From: a gamma proteobacterium HIMB30
GTDB taxonomy: Bacteria > Pseudomonadota > Gammaproteobacteria > Pseudomonadales > Litorivicinaceae
Assembly: GCA_000227525.2 (NCBI GenBank)
Contig: AGIG01000027.1
Coordinates: 1 to 64,000 of the forward strand
Direction of reading: 5' to 3'
Length of the DNA stretch: 64,000 bases
Shown: in pieces, positions 16,695-25,655 of the stretch
Position numbering within the stretch: the first letter of the stretch is position 1
Layout: the number at the start of each line of letters is the position of its first letter
Program-made: the position numbers and the translations under genes
The notes under the pieces: model-generated
Databases searched by the model: none
Told to the model about the DNA's origin: nothing
The model's input: the letters and a program-made list of their open reading frames with translations, nothing else

Positions 16695-17408
16695 ATGAGT
16701 CGGAGAATTTTGTGCGTGCTGCATCAAGCACATTCAACGACAGGTCAGGTCGGAATCGCGCTTCGGCAGCTTGGGCATCAAGTGCACATCATTCGCCCCT
16801 TGGTTGGTCAGCGCATTCCAAGACAGGTTGATCGCTTTGACGGCTTGATCGTGTTTGGTGGGCCGATGAGCGCAAATGATGATCATCTTCAAGGTATCCG
16901 GACAGAGCTTAAGTTAATTGAACGTTGGATGCATCGGGATCGCCCGATTTGGGGGATTTGTCTCGGCGCACAACTGATGACCCGTGTTTTGGGAGGAGTG
17001 GTTTACACGCATCCGAGTGAACAAGTTGAGGTCGGTTGGTATCCAATTGATCCAGTGGGTCCCGGTAAACGGATCTTCACGCCTCTGACCCACGTTTACC
17101 AATGGCATCGTGAAGGTTTCGAGCTCCCAAGTGGGGCAAGCCGTTTGGCGTCTGGGGTCGTCGGTGGTCTCTTCCGAGAGCAAGCATATCTCGTGGGCCA
17201 AAACGCATTGGCCACTCAGTTTCATCCCGAGATGCAACCAAAAATGATGAACCGCTGGCTGATGCGGGCAGGCCACATGCTCGACCTGTCCGGTGCGATG
17301 AATATCGATAATCATCGGTGCGGAATCGCCCAATATTATCCGAAGCAATCACGCTGGCTCAGGCGGACACTTGATCGATGGATTTCGTTTAAGCTTGCGG
17401 CTACGTGA
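16695..17408 (+). CDS. Class I glutamine amidotransferase (GMP synthase-like)
   Basis: Free-standing class I glutamine amidotransferase domain, 237 residues. The triad is intact: nucleophile C89 in GICLGAQL, and H177 with E179 in QFHPEM; FGGPMSAND is the oxyanion-side loop. Such proteins hydrolyse glutamine or gamma-glutamyl compounds, but no synthase partner is encoded here, so the acceptor is unknown. Its ATG follows the alkB stop directly and its stop overlaps the next start (GTGA), so three genes are probably translated together. The C-terminus (about 30 basic residues after NHRCGIAQYY) extends beyond the usual domain. Confidence 0.85.
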   Translation: MSRRILCVLHQAHSTTGQVGIALRQLGHQVHIIRPLVGQRIPRQVDRFDGLIVFGGPMSANDDHLQGIRTELKLIERWMHRDRPIWGICLGAQLMTRVLGGVVYTHPSEQVEVGWYPIDPVGPGKRIFTPLTHVYQWHREGFELPSGASRLASGVVGGLFREQAYLVGQNALATQFHPEMQPKMMNRWLMRAGHMLDLSGAMNIDNHRCGIAQYYPKQSRWLRRTLDRWISFKLAAT

Positions 17409-18118
17409 TCAAAGATTTGCAGTCAACTGTCGATACCTATACAACTCAACACAGTTACTCAGATAGGTTGTGCAATTACATGCATGGATTATTGTTAGTC
17501 ACCGCTTTATTGACCCTCGCTTTTCTGATCTACGGACTTTACCAACTCAATCAGCGAGTGATGCGGCTTGAAGAAAAAAAGCGCCAAATTGCTGCTGAAA
17601 AAGCCTCGAAAAACCGAGCAGACCAAGCGAAAGATCCGTCAAAAAGTGACCATATTTTTCATGATCTTGAAGGTGAAGCGTTATTTTATGCGATGGTCGG
17701 CGAATACCATCAAGAACTTGAGTTCTCGGAAGATGCGAGAAAGCGATTTGAACTTGTCGTTCGCAAACATATCCTCGAAATCCTAGAGCGTGCCAAAGAA
17801 GGCGAGCGTGCACTCGATTCGGAGACCACGATCCGCACATTGAGGGGTCCAGTCCGATCATGGTTACCGCAGGATGTGGTGGGTTCGCTATTGATTCAAG
17901 GCAACATTCTGGCAACTGATCCAAAAGATGAGAAAGCAGTTCAATCCATTCAGGGGACGATCGATCGTCTCTACATGCAGCTTGGCTATCAATCACCGAA
18001 TGATCTGCTTGGGCTGAATGATGATCAAGCGCCAGCGCCAGCGCCAGAGGCGGACGGTCAGATGACAGAACACAACGACGAGCCGAAACGCCCCCCTGGC
18101 GCTGACGGATTTATGTAA
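17405..18118 (+). CDS. Unknown single-pass membrane protein
   Basis: I do not recognise this 237-residue protein. It has a polar N-terminus, one membrane helix (about residues 27-46, GLLLVTALLTLAFLIYGLYQ), a strongly charged, probably coiled stretch (LNQRVMRLEEKKRQIAAEKA, then Lys/Asp-rich), a folded-looking central region (about 88-200) and a low-complexity tail with APAPAPEADG. The central region has alternating helices (KRFELVVRKHILEILERAKEG; VGSLLIQGNILA). GTG at 17405 overlaps the amidotransferase stop. An envelope or scaffold role is possible; nothing shows a catalytic site. Confidence 0.7.
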   Translation: MIKDLQSTVDTYTTQHSYSDRLCNYMHGLLLVTALLTLAFLIYGLYQLNQRVMRLEEKKRQIAAEKASKNRADQAKDPSKSDHIFHDLEGEALFYAMVGEYHQELEFSEDARKRFELVVRKHILEILERAKEGERALDSETTIRTLRGPVRSWLPQDVVGSLLIQGNILATDPKDEKAVQSIQGTIDRLYMQLGYQSPNDLLGLNDDQAPAPAPEADGQMTEHNDEPKRPPGADGFM

Positions 18119-18195
18119 CACAATCTTCATTTGTTTTTTGTTGGTCACCTCTATATTTTGATATTTATTGAAACGTTGAATGGACATTGGTTGAG

Positions 18196-18528
18196 ATGGA
18201 TACGGTCACCGCAGTCCGCTGCTTTCAGGCGATAGGACAAACGCATCGGTTAGAGATGTTTCGACAACTCGCACAAGCGGGTGACGCTGGTATCACGGCA
18301 GGCTTGATTGCTGAAGCTCTCGATCTAGCGCCATCGCAGGTCAGTTTCCATTTGAAAGAACTTGAAGCGTCGGGTCTTTGTTTTGGGGAACGAGAAGGGC
18401 GTTTTATTCGATATCGAATCGCACCCTCGGCGGTTCGCGCATTATTGGAATTTCTATTGGCGGACTGTTGTCAGGGGCGAAACGATTTATGTTCGCCGGC
18501 GTTGTCCAAAATCACCACCGGGCATTAA
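18196..18528 (+). CDS. arsR: ArsR-family arsenic-responsive repressor
   Basis: Winged-helix repressor of 110 residues. HRLEMFRQL and the recognition region LDLAPSQVSFHLKELEASGL are clear, followed by the wing GEREGRFIRYRI. A cysteine cluster near the C-terminus (C91, C92 and C99 in DCCQGRNDLC) is the probable arsenite-binding site, a type found in arsR genes next to gap and arsJ. It precedes the gap gene by 14 bases, and both probably share one promoter in the AT-rich 18119-18195 interval. The ATG at 18196 is chosen over the TTG at 18187. Confidence 0.92.
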   Translation: MDTVTAVRCFQAIGQTHRLEMFRQLAQAGDAGITAGLIAEALDLAPSQVSFHLKELEASGLCFGEREGRFIRYRIAPSAVRALLEFLLADCCQGRNDLCSPALSKITTGH

Positions 18529-18542
18529 GGAGGAAGTGATCA

Positions 18543-19547
18543 ATGCGTGTTGGAATTAATGGCCTTGGTCGTATTGGTCGATTGGCGATTCGAGCCTTAC
18601 AAAACCATCCGACACTCGAATTGGTTCATGTGAATGATGTGGCTGGTGATGCTGCCACCCATGCACATTTGTTGGTGTTTGACTCGGTTCATGGGGTGTG
18701 GGATGTCCCGGTTGTAGTCGATGGGTCTGATCTTGTGATCAAACAAAAATCGATTCGAGTCACAACTGCAAGAACGCTTGAGGATGCTGATTTTGGCGAT
18801 TGTGATTTAGTGCTTGAGTGTACAGGTCAATTTAAAACGGTTGATGCGTTGGCACCGTATCTTGACGCAGGCATTTCTCAGGTGGTGGTTTCGGCACCGA
18901 TCAAAGTACCGGAGGTGCTCAATGTTGTGATGGGTGTGAACCAAACACTATTCTCTGCTGAAAAGCATCCAATCGTCACCGCAGCCAGTTGCACGACAAA
19001 TTGCATTGCGCCTGCCATTCAGGTGATTCACCAGACGTTTGGCATCAGACATGGGTCGATTACGACTGTTCATGACATTACGAACACACAAACCATTTTG
19101 GATGCTCCTCATAAAGATTTACGTCGAGCGCGAGCGTGTGGGATCTCTCTAATTCCCACCACCACAGGAAGTGCAACTGCCATCGCAGAAATCTTTCCCG
19201 AACTTCGTGGTCGTCTGAATGGACACGCAATACGGGTTCCACTGGCGAACGCATCGATTACAGATTGTGTGTTCGAGCTTGAACGCAAGGTGACGATTGA
19301 AGAGGTCAACACGGCTTTGAAACAGGCAGCACAAACCTCGTTATTGGGCATCCTAGGCTACGAAGAGCGTCCTCTGGTCTCGGTTGATTACAAGACTGAT
19401 CCTCGCTCGAGCATTGTTGATGCTCTCTCAACGATGGTCGTGAACGACACGCAGTTAAAGCTGTATCTCTGGTATGACAACGAGTGGGGATATGCCAACC
19501 GTTTGGTTGAGTTAGCAGCCTTCACTGGGACAGAGCGTGGACTCTAA
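18543..19547 (+). CDS. gap: Glyceraldehyde-3-phosphate dehydrogenase of the ars operon
   Basis: NAD-dependent dehydrogenase, 334 residues. The Rossmann motif ([16 protein letters not shown]) and the catalytic Cys150 in ASCTTNC are present. In arsJ operons this enzyme uses arsenate in place of phosphate to form 1-arseno-3-phosphoglycerate, which ArsJ then exports. It lies between arsR and arsJ, and its end overlaps the arsJ start by 11 bases. It differs clearly in sequence from the second copy at 22155-23180, which is the likely glycolytic enzyme. Confidence 0.94.
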   Translation: MRVGINGLGRIGRLAIRALQNHPTLELVHVNDVAGDAATHAHLLVFDSVHGVWDVPVVVDGSDLVIKQKSIRVTTARTLEDADFGDCDLVLECTGQFKTVDALAPYLDAGISQVVVSAPIKVPEVLNVVMGVNQTLFSAEKHPIVTAASCTTNCIAPAIQVIHQTFGIRHGSITTVHDITNTQTILDAPHKDLRRARACGISLIPTTTGSATAIAEIFPELRGRLNGHAIRVPLANASITDCVFELERKVTIEEVNTALKQAAQTSLLGILGYEERPLVSVDYKTDPRSSIVDALSTMVVNDTQLKLYLWYDNEWGYANRLVELAAFTGTERGL

Positions 19548-20739
19548 GCTGCATGACTATGCTGTAATTACCGGCAATTACTGGGCGTTCACCTTAACTG
19601 ATGGCGCCCTGCGCATGCTGGTTGTCTTGCACTTTCACAGCTTGGGCTTTACGCCGCTTGAAATCGCATCTCTGTTTTTGTTTTACGAATTTTTTGGGAT
19701 TGTGACCAATGCGGTTGGTGGCTGGTTGGGTGCACGAATTGGTCTCAATCGTACGATGCAAATGGGTCTTTTGTTGCAGATTGGCGCGTTATCGATGCTA
19801 CTGGTACCAGAGCACATGCTCAGTGTGACCTGGGTGATGATCGCACAGGCGCTGTCCGGTATTGCGAAAGATTTGAACAAAATGAGTGCTAAAAGCTCCA
19901 TGAAGTCGATCGCAAGTGATCAAAACGATGGGCTATATCGAATTGTTGCGTTCTTGACAGGCTCCAAAAATGCATTGAAAGGTGCCGGCTTTTTTGGAGG
20001 GGCTCTTTTATTGTCGCTTTTTGATTTTCAGGGAGCGATCATCGCGATGGTGGTCATGCTGACTATCGTGTGGGTGTTCAGTCTTTTATTGTTACGCCAA
20101 GAACTTGGTGTGATGAAGCAAAAGCCGGCATTCAATCAGATTTTCTCAAAGTCGAGCGCAGTCAATTGGTTATCGCTTGCGAGATTCTTTCTATTTGGTG
20201 CTCGCGATGTTTGGTTTGTTGTGGCCTTACCTGTCTTTCTGCACACCACGCTTCAGTGGGATTTTTGGCAAGTTGGAGGCTATCTGGCGTCTTGGATCAT
20301 CATCTATGGATTCATTCAAGCAGTTGCGCCACGGTTAACTGGGAAAAATCAGTCACCGCGTGCGGTACGCATACAACTGGTGATATTTGGTGGTTTGCTC
20401 GCGCTGGTCCCAGCAGGAATCGCGAGATCACTGACTGATGATGCTTCGGTTGTCTATGTGGTGACCATTGGCTTACTGGTCTTTGCGCTTCTGTTCGCAA
20501 TGAACTCTGCACTCCATAGCTATCTGATTGTACGATTCGCACGAACCGACGGAGCGAGTCTTGATATTGGCTTTTATTATATGGCCAACGCTGGTGGACG
20601 TCTGGCTGGCACCATTGCTTCGGGCGCCTTCTATCAACTCTTCGGTTTGCAGGCTTGCCTGTGGGTCGCAACGGTGTTGATCACGCTCGCTTCAGCCACA
20701 GCACTGCTTTTACCACAAGAGCAGGAAGGCACTGCCTAG
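19537..20739 (+). CDS. arsJ: ArsJ organoarsenical (1-arseno-3-phosphoglycerate) exporter
   Basis: Major facilitator superfamily efflux protein, 400 residues, about 11-12 helices. Family features: [22 protein letters not shown] at the N-terminus, [25 protein letters not shown], and [14 protein letters not shown]. The C-terminal half has [32 protein letters not shown]. It exports the unstable arseno-phosphoglycerate made by the co-encoded Gap, which then releases arsenate outside. The start is a GTG at 19537 inside the gap gene; no closer ATG is in frame. Convergent with amt 16 bases away. Confidence 0.93.
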   Translation: MDSKLHDYAVITGNYWAFTLTDGALRMLVVLHFHSLGFTPLEIASLFLFYEFFGIVTNAVGGWLGARIGLNRTMQMGLLLQIGALSMLLVPEHMLSVTWVMIAQALSGIAKDLNKMSAKSSMKSIASDQNDGLYRIVAFLTGSKNALKGAGFFGGALLLSLFDFQGAIIAMVVMLTIVWVFSLLLLRQELGVMKQKPAFNQIFSKSSAVNWLSLARFFLFGARDVWFVVALPVFLHTTLQWDFWQVGGYLASWIIIYGFIQAVAPRLTGKNQSPRAVRIQLVIFGGLLALVPAGIARSLTDDASVVYVVTIGLLVFALLFAMNSALHSYLIVRFARTDGASLDIGFYYMANAGGRLAGTIASGAFYQLFGLQACLWVATVLITLASATALLLPQEQEGTA

Positions 20740-20755
20740 CAGTGCCTACTCGCTT

Positions 20756-21976
20756 TTAGACTTCAGGGTTCGCTTTAATACGGTGGATCGCCAAGTCAGC
20801 CCCATCAAACTCATCTTCCTCAGAGAGACGTAAGCCGAGGGTTTGACGAATGATGCCGTAAATTACAAAACCGCCGGCAAGGGCAATCCCGACTCCGATG
20901 ACAGTGCCGATCAGTTGCGCCATGAATGACACTCCTCCAAGGCCACCGAAGGCTGTCGTTCCGAAGATTCCGCAGGCAAGCCCGCCCCAAGCACCGCAGA
21001 CGCCATGGAGTGCCCACACGCCAAGGACATCATCCAGTTGCTTTTGTTTGGAGCACCAAACAAATAACCAGACGAATAAACCACCGGCGACTAGCCCTGT
21101 CGCGAGTGCTCCAAGTGGATGAAACACATCAGAACCAGCACATACGGCAACAAGGCCGGCGAGTGGTCCATTATGGATGAAGCCTGGATCGTTCTTTCCG
21201 ATGATGAGTGCAGCGATTGTTCCACCGACCATCGCCATTAAGGAGTTCACAGCAACAAGACCACTAATACCCTCGACGGCTTGGGCACTCATGACGTTAA
21301 AGCCGAACCAGCCAACGGTCAGAATCCAAGCTCCGAGCGCTAGAAATGGGATGGAGCTTGGTGCAAACGAGATAATCCGTCCATCCCGCACGCGGCCTTT
21401 CCTTGAGCCAAGCAGGAGGACCGCTGCAAGCGCGAGCCAACCACCCATACCATGCACGACGATAGATCCTGCAAAGTCATGGAAGCCTGTTCCGGTCAGA
21501 TCCTCGATCCATTGTTGGAAACCAAAATTACCGTTCCAAACCATGCCTTCGAAGAACGGATAAATGAGTGCAACAATCAACACGTTCGCGAGCATCATTG
21601 GCCAGAATTTCGCTCGCTCTGCAATTCCGCCTGATATGATCGCTGGAATCGCGGCGGCAAAAGTGACCAGGAAGAAAAACTTCACAAGCGCGAAGCCATT
21701 GCCGTCCATCATTTGGTCAGCGCCCATCAAAAATCCTGTCGCGTAGGCAACTTGATACCCGATGAAAAAGTAAGCCAATGTCGATGCACCAAAATCAGTC
21801 AAAATTTTTACAAGCGCGTTGACTTGGTTTTTGTGACGAACGGTTCCCACTTCTAAAAATGCAAAGCCTGCGTGCATGAACAGTACCAAGATCGCTCCCA
21901 GTAAAAGGAAGAAGGTGTCTGTTCCAGCTACGATGACGTCAATCCGTTCAGCAAGGCCAGTCAGAGTCGGCTCCAT
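20756..21976 (-). CDS. amt: Ammonium transporter
   Basis: Amt-family ammonium channel, 406 residues, about 11 helices. The family signature DFAGSIVVHGMGG carries the first pore histidine and ALHGVCGAWGGLACG the second. The N-terminus has GFAFLEVGTVRHKNQVN. AERAKFWPMM and the proline-rich loop around it also match the family. No glnK/glnB gene is beside it, although Amt is normally controlled by that partner. A GGAGAG site precedes the ATG, and two NtrC-like palindromes lie further upstream. Confidence 0.96.
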   Translation of the reverse strand: MEPTLTGLAERIDVIVAGTDTFFLLLGAILVLFMHAGFAFLEVGTVRHKNQVNALVKILTDFGASTLAYFFIGYQVAYATGFLMGADQMMDGNGFALVKFFFLVTFAAAIPAIISGGIAERAKFWPMMLANVLIVALIYPFFEGMVWNGNFGFQQWIEDLTGTGFHDFAGSIVVHGMGGWLALAAVLLLGSRKGRVRDGRIISFAPSSIPFLALGAWILTVGWFGFNVMSAQAVEGISGLVAVNSLMAMVGGTIAALIIGKNDPGFIHNGPLAGLVAVCAGSDVFHPLGALATGLVAGGLFVWLFVWCSKQKQLDDVLGVWALHGVCGAWGGLACGIFGTTAFGGLGGVSFMAQLIGTVIGVGIALAGGFVIYGIIRQTLGLRLSEEDEFDGADLAIHRIKANPEV

Positions 21977-21993
21977 AAAGTCTCTCCGTGATA

Positions 21994-22010
21994 CGCACCA
22001 TGATGGTGCA
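21994..22010 (-). promoter_or_regulatory. amt: NtrC-like palindrome before amt (proximal)
   Basis: CGCACCATGATGGTGCA differs from the NtrC consensus (TGCACC-N5-GGTGCA) by one base. It lies 18-34 bases before the amt start codon, so it would overlap or sit just downstream of the promoter rather than act as a distant enhancer. A matching sigma-54 promoter was not found. Confidence 0.5.
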
Positions 22011-22054
22011 ATTTAAGTTAAACCAATCCTTTCGCGCACAACCTTGGTTCAATA

Positions 22055-22071
22055 TGCGCGAATTTGGTGCG
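22055..22071 (-). promoter_or_regulatory. amt: Second NtrC-like site before amt (distal)
   Basis: TGCGCGAATTTGGTGCG is a weaker copy of the proximal NtrC-like palindrome: the GGTGC arm is intact and the other arm is degenerate. The two centres are 61 bases apart. Confidence 0.3.
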
Positions 22072-22110
22072 AAAAAAAGTTTGTAGTGGGAAGAGAGCGA
22101 AATGTATGCC

Positions 22111-22134
22111 AAAAAAAGGCGGGATAGACCCGCC
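22111..22134 (-). terminator. Intrinsic terminator of the second gap gene
   Basis: On the minus strand, GGCGGG and CCCGCC form a six-pair stem with a five-base loop, followed by seven T. It lies 20 bases after the gap stop codon, and so ends gap transcription before the amt upstream region. Confidence 0.85.
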
Positions 22135-22154
22135 GAAAGATCGCAACCGTTTGT

Positions 22155-23180
22155 CTATGCAGCTGATTGTCTTGCTGTACTGTGCGCCATCCACGATAGG
22201 GTGGTGTCGAGCATTCGATTGGAAAAGCCCCATTCGTTGTCATACCAAGAGAGAACTTTTGTTAATCCACCGAGGACCTTGGTGTGATTTAAATCGACGA
22301 TTGAACTCGCTGGATTGTGATTAAAATCCTGACTCACCAGTGGCAGCGTATTCACAGCAAATATTCCGTTTGGACTGTCAAGTGCTGCCTTCTGAAGCGT
22401 TTGGTTAATCTCATCTGTTGATACTTGGGTCTTGAGTCGACACGTCAGATCCACTAACGATACATTGATGGTTGGTACCCGCACCGCCATGCCATCAAGC
22501 CGTCCGTTGAGATGCGGTAGCACCAACCCCACCGCTGCCGCTGCACCAGTTTGCGTTGGAATCATTGAATGTCCTGCGGCTCGAGCTCGGTAGGGATCAG
22601 AGTGATAGACATCAGTCAGTTTTTGATCATTTGTAAACGCGTGGACAGTGGTGATTTGTCCATCGACGAGGCCAAAGGCATCATCGAGCGCCTTAGCAAG
22701 TGGTGCAAGGCAGTTGGTTGTGCAACTGGCATTACTAATCACCTGCATGTCATCGGTGAGGACGGTATCGTTCACGCCATAGACAACGGTTGCATCGACA
22801 CCCTTGGCGGGCGCACTAATGATGACTTTCTTGGCACCAGCCTTGATGTGGGCAAGGCCTGCATCCTTTGATGTGAATAGCCCGGTGCATTCGTACACAA
22901 TGTCAACATCAAGCCGATCCCAGGGTAAGTCTGCTGGATCCCGCACAGCGAGTGTTTCAATACATTGACCGTCGATTGTCAGTCCATTGTCGATGTGCTC
23001 GACATGAAACCCAAAACGCCCGTGTGTCGAGTCAAATTGTAAAAGATGTGCATTGATCTCTGGACTGCCGAGATCATTGATTGCGACAACTTGGATCTTT
23101 GTTTGTAGATTTCTTTCATATAGCGCACGGAGGATATTGCGTCCGATCCGTCCAAATCCATTAATTGCTACTCTAATCAT
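22155..23180 (-). CDS. gap: Glyceraldehyde-3-phosphate dehydrogenase (central carbon)
   Basis: NAD-dependent glycolytic enzyme, 341 residues. [18 protein letters not shown] is the nucleotide-binding start, ASCTTNC carries catalytic Cys153, and [15 protein letters not shown] near the end is the conserved core. It sits divergent from hexR with a shared upstream region containing two palindromes, the usual arrangement for a HexR target. It handles the glyceraldehyde 3-phosphate made by Eda and from glycerol. A terminator follows directly. Confidence 0.96.
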   Translation of the reverse strand: MIRVAINGFGRIGRNILRALYERNLQTKIQVVAINDLGSPEINAHLLQFDSTHGRFGFHVEHIDNGLTIDGQCIETLAVRDPADLPWDRLDVDIVYECTGLFTSKDAGLAHIKAGAKKVIISAPAKGVDATVVYGVNDTVLTDDMQVISNASCTTNCLAPLAKALDDAFGLVDGQITTVHAFTNDQKLTDVYHSDPYRARAAGHSMIPTQTGAAAAVGLVLPHLNGRLDGMAVRVPTINVSLVDLTCRLKTQVSTDEINQTLQKAALDSPNGIFAVNTLPLVSQDFNHNPASSIVDLNHTKVLGGLTKVLSWYDNEWGFSNRMLDTTLSWMAHSTARQSAA

Positions 23181-23224
23181 GTCATCCTACCCATGTTTGT
23201 GCGTGCATTGCGCGACGGTTTTTT

Positions 23225-23245
23225 GTAATATTACGTAAATTTACG
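23225..23245. promoter_or_regulatory. Candidate HexR operator between gap and hexR
   Basis: Two perfect palindromes lie back to back: GTAATATTAC (23225-23234) and CGTAAATTTACG (23234-23245), sharing one base. The TGTAA/TTAC arms resemble known HexR sites (TGTAATTAAATTACA in Shewanella; TTGT-N7/8-ACAA in Pseudomonas). They lie between divergent gap and hexR start codons, where one operator can control both. Confidence 0.55.
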
Positions 23246-23277
23246 GAAAAAGAGATCGATCTGCAAGGGGGATTTTG

Positions 23278-24114
23278 GTGTTAGCCCAAATTGAGTCATC
23301 GCTGGACCAATTGAGCCGTTCGGAGCGCAAAGTGGCAGCATTTGTTCTCGGCGACGCGTCACGCGTCTTGTCGATGTCGATTGCTCGGCTTGCGCAGGAG
23401 GCTGATGTATCTGAGCCAACCGTGAATCGTTTTTGTCGCACGTTTTCAGCAACCGGATTTCCCGACTTCAAGCTGAAACTGGCGCAAAGCCTCGCAAGTG
23501 GGCCGATGTTGACGACCGCGATGGTCGCTGACACCGACGCAATCCCTGAGATCTTCGCGAAGCTGACTGACAAAGCGATTCGCTCAGTCCAAGATCTGAA
23601 GTCATCAATCGATGTGCTCACCCTTGAGCGTGCGGTCGATTTGTTTTGCCAAGCAAGGCAAGTTGCATTCTTTGGGATGGGGGCAAGTGGCTCTGTCGCC
23701 CGTGACGCGCAGCACAAATTCTTTCGATTCAATGTGCCGGTTGTTGCGTATGAAGATGGTTTAATGCAACGCATGCATGCGGCGGCAATGAAAACTGGGG
23801 ATTTGGCTGTTGTTATTTCGCATACCGGTCGGACCCGCGCAATGGTTGAGGCAGCGACTTTTGCGCGTGAAGCTGGCGCAAGTGTGTTGGCGATCACGCG
23901 CTCTGATACTCCACTTTCACGGGCTGCAACACTCACTGTTTCGGTTGATGTGGATGAAAATACTGAGCTGTATATCCCAATGATGTCGAGGCTGATGCAG
24001 TTATTGGTGTTGGATGTTTTGGTGACCGGGGTTGCACAAAAGCGGGGAACAGATTTTCAGCCGCATCTTGCGCGGATCAAACAGGCGCTGGATGGAACAA
24101 GGCTGTCTGACTGA
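23278..24114 (+). CDS. hexR: HexR-type RpiR-family regulator
   Basis: Transcriptional regulator of 278 residues. The N-terminal RpiR helix-turn-helix (IARLAQEADVSEPTVNRFCR, about 41-60) is followed by a SIS sugar-phosphate domain with FFGMGASGSVARDAQHKFFR and VISHTGRTRAMVEAATFA. Position directly before pyk-zwf-pgl-edd-eda and divergent from gap identifies it as HexR, which represses these genes until 2-keto-3-deoxy-6-phosphogluconate binds the SIS domain. The GTG at 23278 follows an AAGGGGG site at seven bases. Confidence 0.93.
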   Translation: MLAQIESSLDQLSRSERKVAAFVLGDASRVLSMSIARLAQEADVSEPTVNRFCRTFSATGFPDFKLKLAQSLASGPMLTTAMVADTDAIPEIFAKLTDKAIRSVQDLKSSIDVLTLERAVDLFCQARQVAFFGMGASGSVARDAQHKFFRFNVPVVAYEDGLMQRMHAAAMKTGDLAVVISHTGRTRAMVEAATFAREAGASVLAITRSDTPLSRAATLTVSVDVDENTELYIPMMSRLMQLLVLDVLVTGVAQKRGTDFQPHLARIKQALDGTRLSD

Positions 24115-24125
24115 GATGTCTTTCG

Positions 24126-24155
24126 ATTGTCACAATATCTTGTTAAATTACTACA
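24126..24155 (+). promoter_or_regulatory. Candidate HexR operator before pyk
   Basis: ATTGT-C-ACAAT (24126-24136) is a five-pair palindrome, and TGTTAAATTACTACA (24141-24155) is a looser dyad with TGT/ACA ends like known HexR boxes. They lie 37-66 bases before the pyk start, the expected operator position for the Entner-Doudoroff operon. Confidence 0.45.
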
Positions 24156-24191
24156 AAGGACTGAAATGATCATCAGGGTAGATTCTTGAGT

Positions 24192-25655
24192 ATGCGTCGA
24201 ACAAAGATTGTAGCCACACTGGGACCGGCGTCAGACCGCCCCGGGGTCTTGAAAGCGCTTTTAGAAGCCGGTGTCGACGTCTGTCGGCTGAATTTTTCTC
24301 ATGGTAACGCTGACGACCATCGTCGGCGATCGAGAGAGGTGCGGCAAATTGCAAAAGATATCGGACGAACCGTTGCGATTCTTGCCGATCTTCAAGGACC
24401 GAAGATTCGGATTGCCCGATTTAAAGAGCAGTCGGTGATATTGGATGTCGGCGCGCAATTTGTATTGAATGCCGATTTGAATCCGGATGACGGAGACGAC
24501 ACGCAAGTCGGGCTGGATTATCGAGAGCTTCCGAACGATTGTCGTCCCGACGATGTGCTCTTACTAGATGACGGACGGGTGATTCTGCGCGTTGTCGAAG
24601 TTACCGGATCTCAGGTTGTCACGGAAGTTCTCACTGGTGGAAATCTGTCAAATAACAAAGGAATCAATAAGCAAGGTGGTGGGCTATCAGCCGCCGCCTT
24701 GACCGATAAGGACTACAGGGACATGGATGTGGTCGCAGAAATTGATGCCGACTTCGTTGCCATTTCCTTCCCGCGGGATGCAGAGGATATGCATCTGGCA
24801 CGCGCAGCGCTGAGTCAACGTGGCTCTCAAGCTGATTTAGTGGCCAAAGTGGAGCGTGCTGAAGCGGTTGCTTCCGACGCTGTACTTGATGCATTGATCT
24901 CTGCAAGTGATGCCGTGATGGTCGCGCGCGGTGATTTAGGAGTTGAGATCGGTGATGATCGACTGATCGGCGTGCAGAAGAAGATCATTACTCGCGCACG
25001 GGCACTGGATCGTCCAGTGATTACAGCAACGCAGATGATGGAATCCATGATTTCCAGCTCAATGCCAACACGTGCTGAAGTGTTTGATGTGGCGAACGCC
25101 GTGTTGGATGGAACAGATGCGGTGATGTTGTCGGCGGAGACGGCTGCTGGCGATTACCCGGTAGAAACAGTCTTATCGATGGCCAAAACAGCAGCTGGTG
25201 CAGAGCAAACTGAGCAAGCACAGGCCCTCGGTGCCCGAGTCGAAGCCCAATACGGTCGTCGTGACGAGGCAATCGCACTGGGTGCGATGTACATCGCAAA
25301 CCATTTGAAAAAATTAGCGGCGATTGTGTGTATCACAGAAAGTGGGTCCACGCCCTTGTGGATGAGTCGCTCAGGAGCGAGTCTTCCAATTGTTGCGCTT
25401 TCGGTGCAACCAAAGACCCTGGCCCGCATGTCACTATTCCGGGGAGTCATGCCTTTGGCTTTCGACCAACCCACTGATGAGTCGATGAGCTTCGTCGATC
25501 AGGTTGTCGTTAGGCAGGTTGCCGACTTTCTGGGTCTCCCCGTCGATAGTCAGGTCCTCCTCACCCGAGGTGATCGTTTGAATACGCCGGGCGGCACCAG
25601 TACCTTAAAAATTGTATCTGTCGAAGAGGCGAAGCGAATCACAGATGGTGATTGA
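24192..25655 (+). CDS. pyk: Pyruvate kinase
   Basis: Transfers phosphate from phosphoenolpyruvate to ADP, 487 residues. Seen in order: RRTKIVATLGPAS at the N-terminus, NFSHGNADDH, ADLQGPKIRIA, the cation-site region KVERAEAV, MVARGDLGVEIG, and TATQMMESM followed by the C-terminal regulatory domain. It is the first gene of the pathway operon, and its end overlaps the zwf start by 11 bases. The ATG at 24192 is chosen; an in-frame TTG lies two codons earlier. Confidence 0.96.
   Translation: MRRTKIVATLGPASDRPGVLKALLEAGVDVCRLNFSHGNADDHRRRSREVRQIAKDIGRTVAILADLQGPKIRIARFKEQSVILDVGAQFVLNADLNPDDGDDTQVGLDYRELPNDCRPDDVLLLDDGRVILRVVEVTGSQVVTEVLTGGNLSNNKGINKQGGGLSAAALTDKDYRDMDVVAEIDADFVAISFPRDAEDMHLARAALSQRGSQADLVAKVERAEAVASDAVLDALISASDAVMVARGDLGVEIGDDRLIGVQKKIITRARALDRPVITATQMMESMISSSMPTRAEVFDVANAVLDGTDAVMLSAETAAGDYPVETVLSMAKTAAGAEQTEQAQALGARVEAQYGRRDEAIALGAMYIANHLKKLAAIVCITESGSTPLWMSRSGASLPIVALSVQPKTLARMSLFRGVMPLAFDQPTDESMSFVDQVVVRQVADFLGLPVDSQVLLTRGDRLNTPGGTSTLKIVSVEEAKRITDGD

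Noticed and set aside
18031-18050. Short tandem GCGCCA repeat
   Set aside because: Only three units inside the coding tail (Ala-Pro repeats) of the unknown membrane protein; not a separate repeat element.
21977-22080. Sigma-54 promoter for amt
   Set aside because: No GG-N10-GC element was found; the best candidate has 13 bases between GG and GC.
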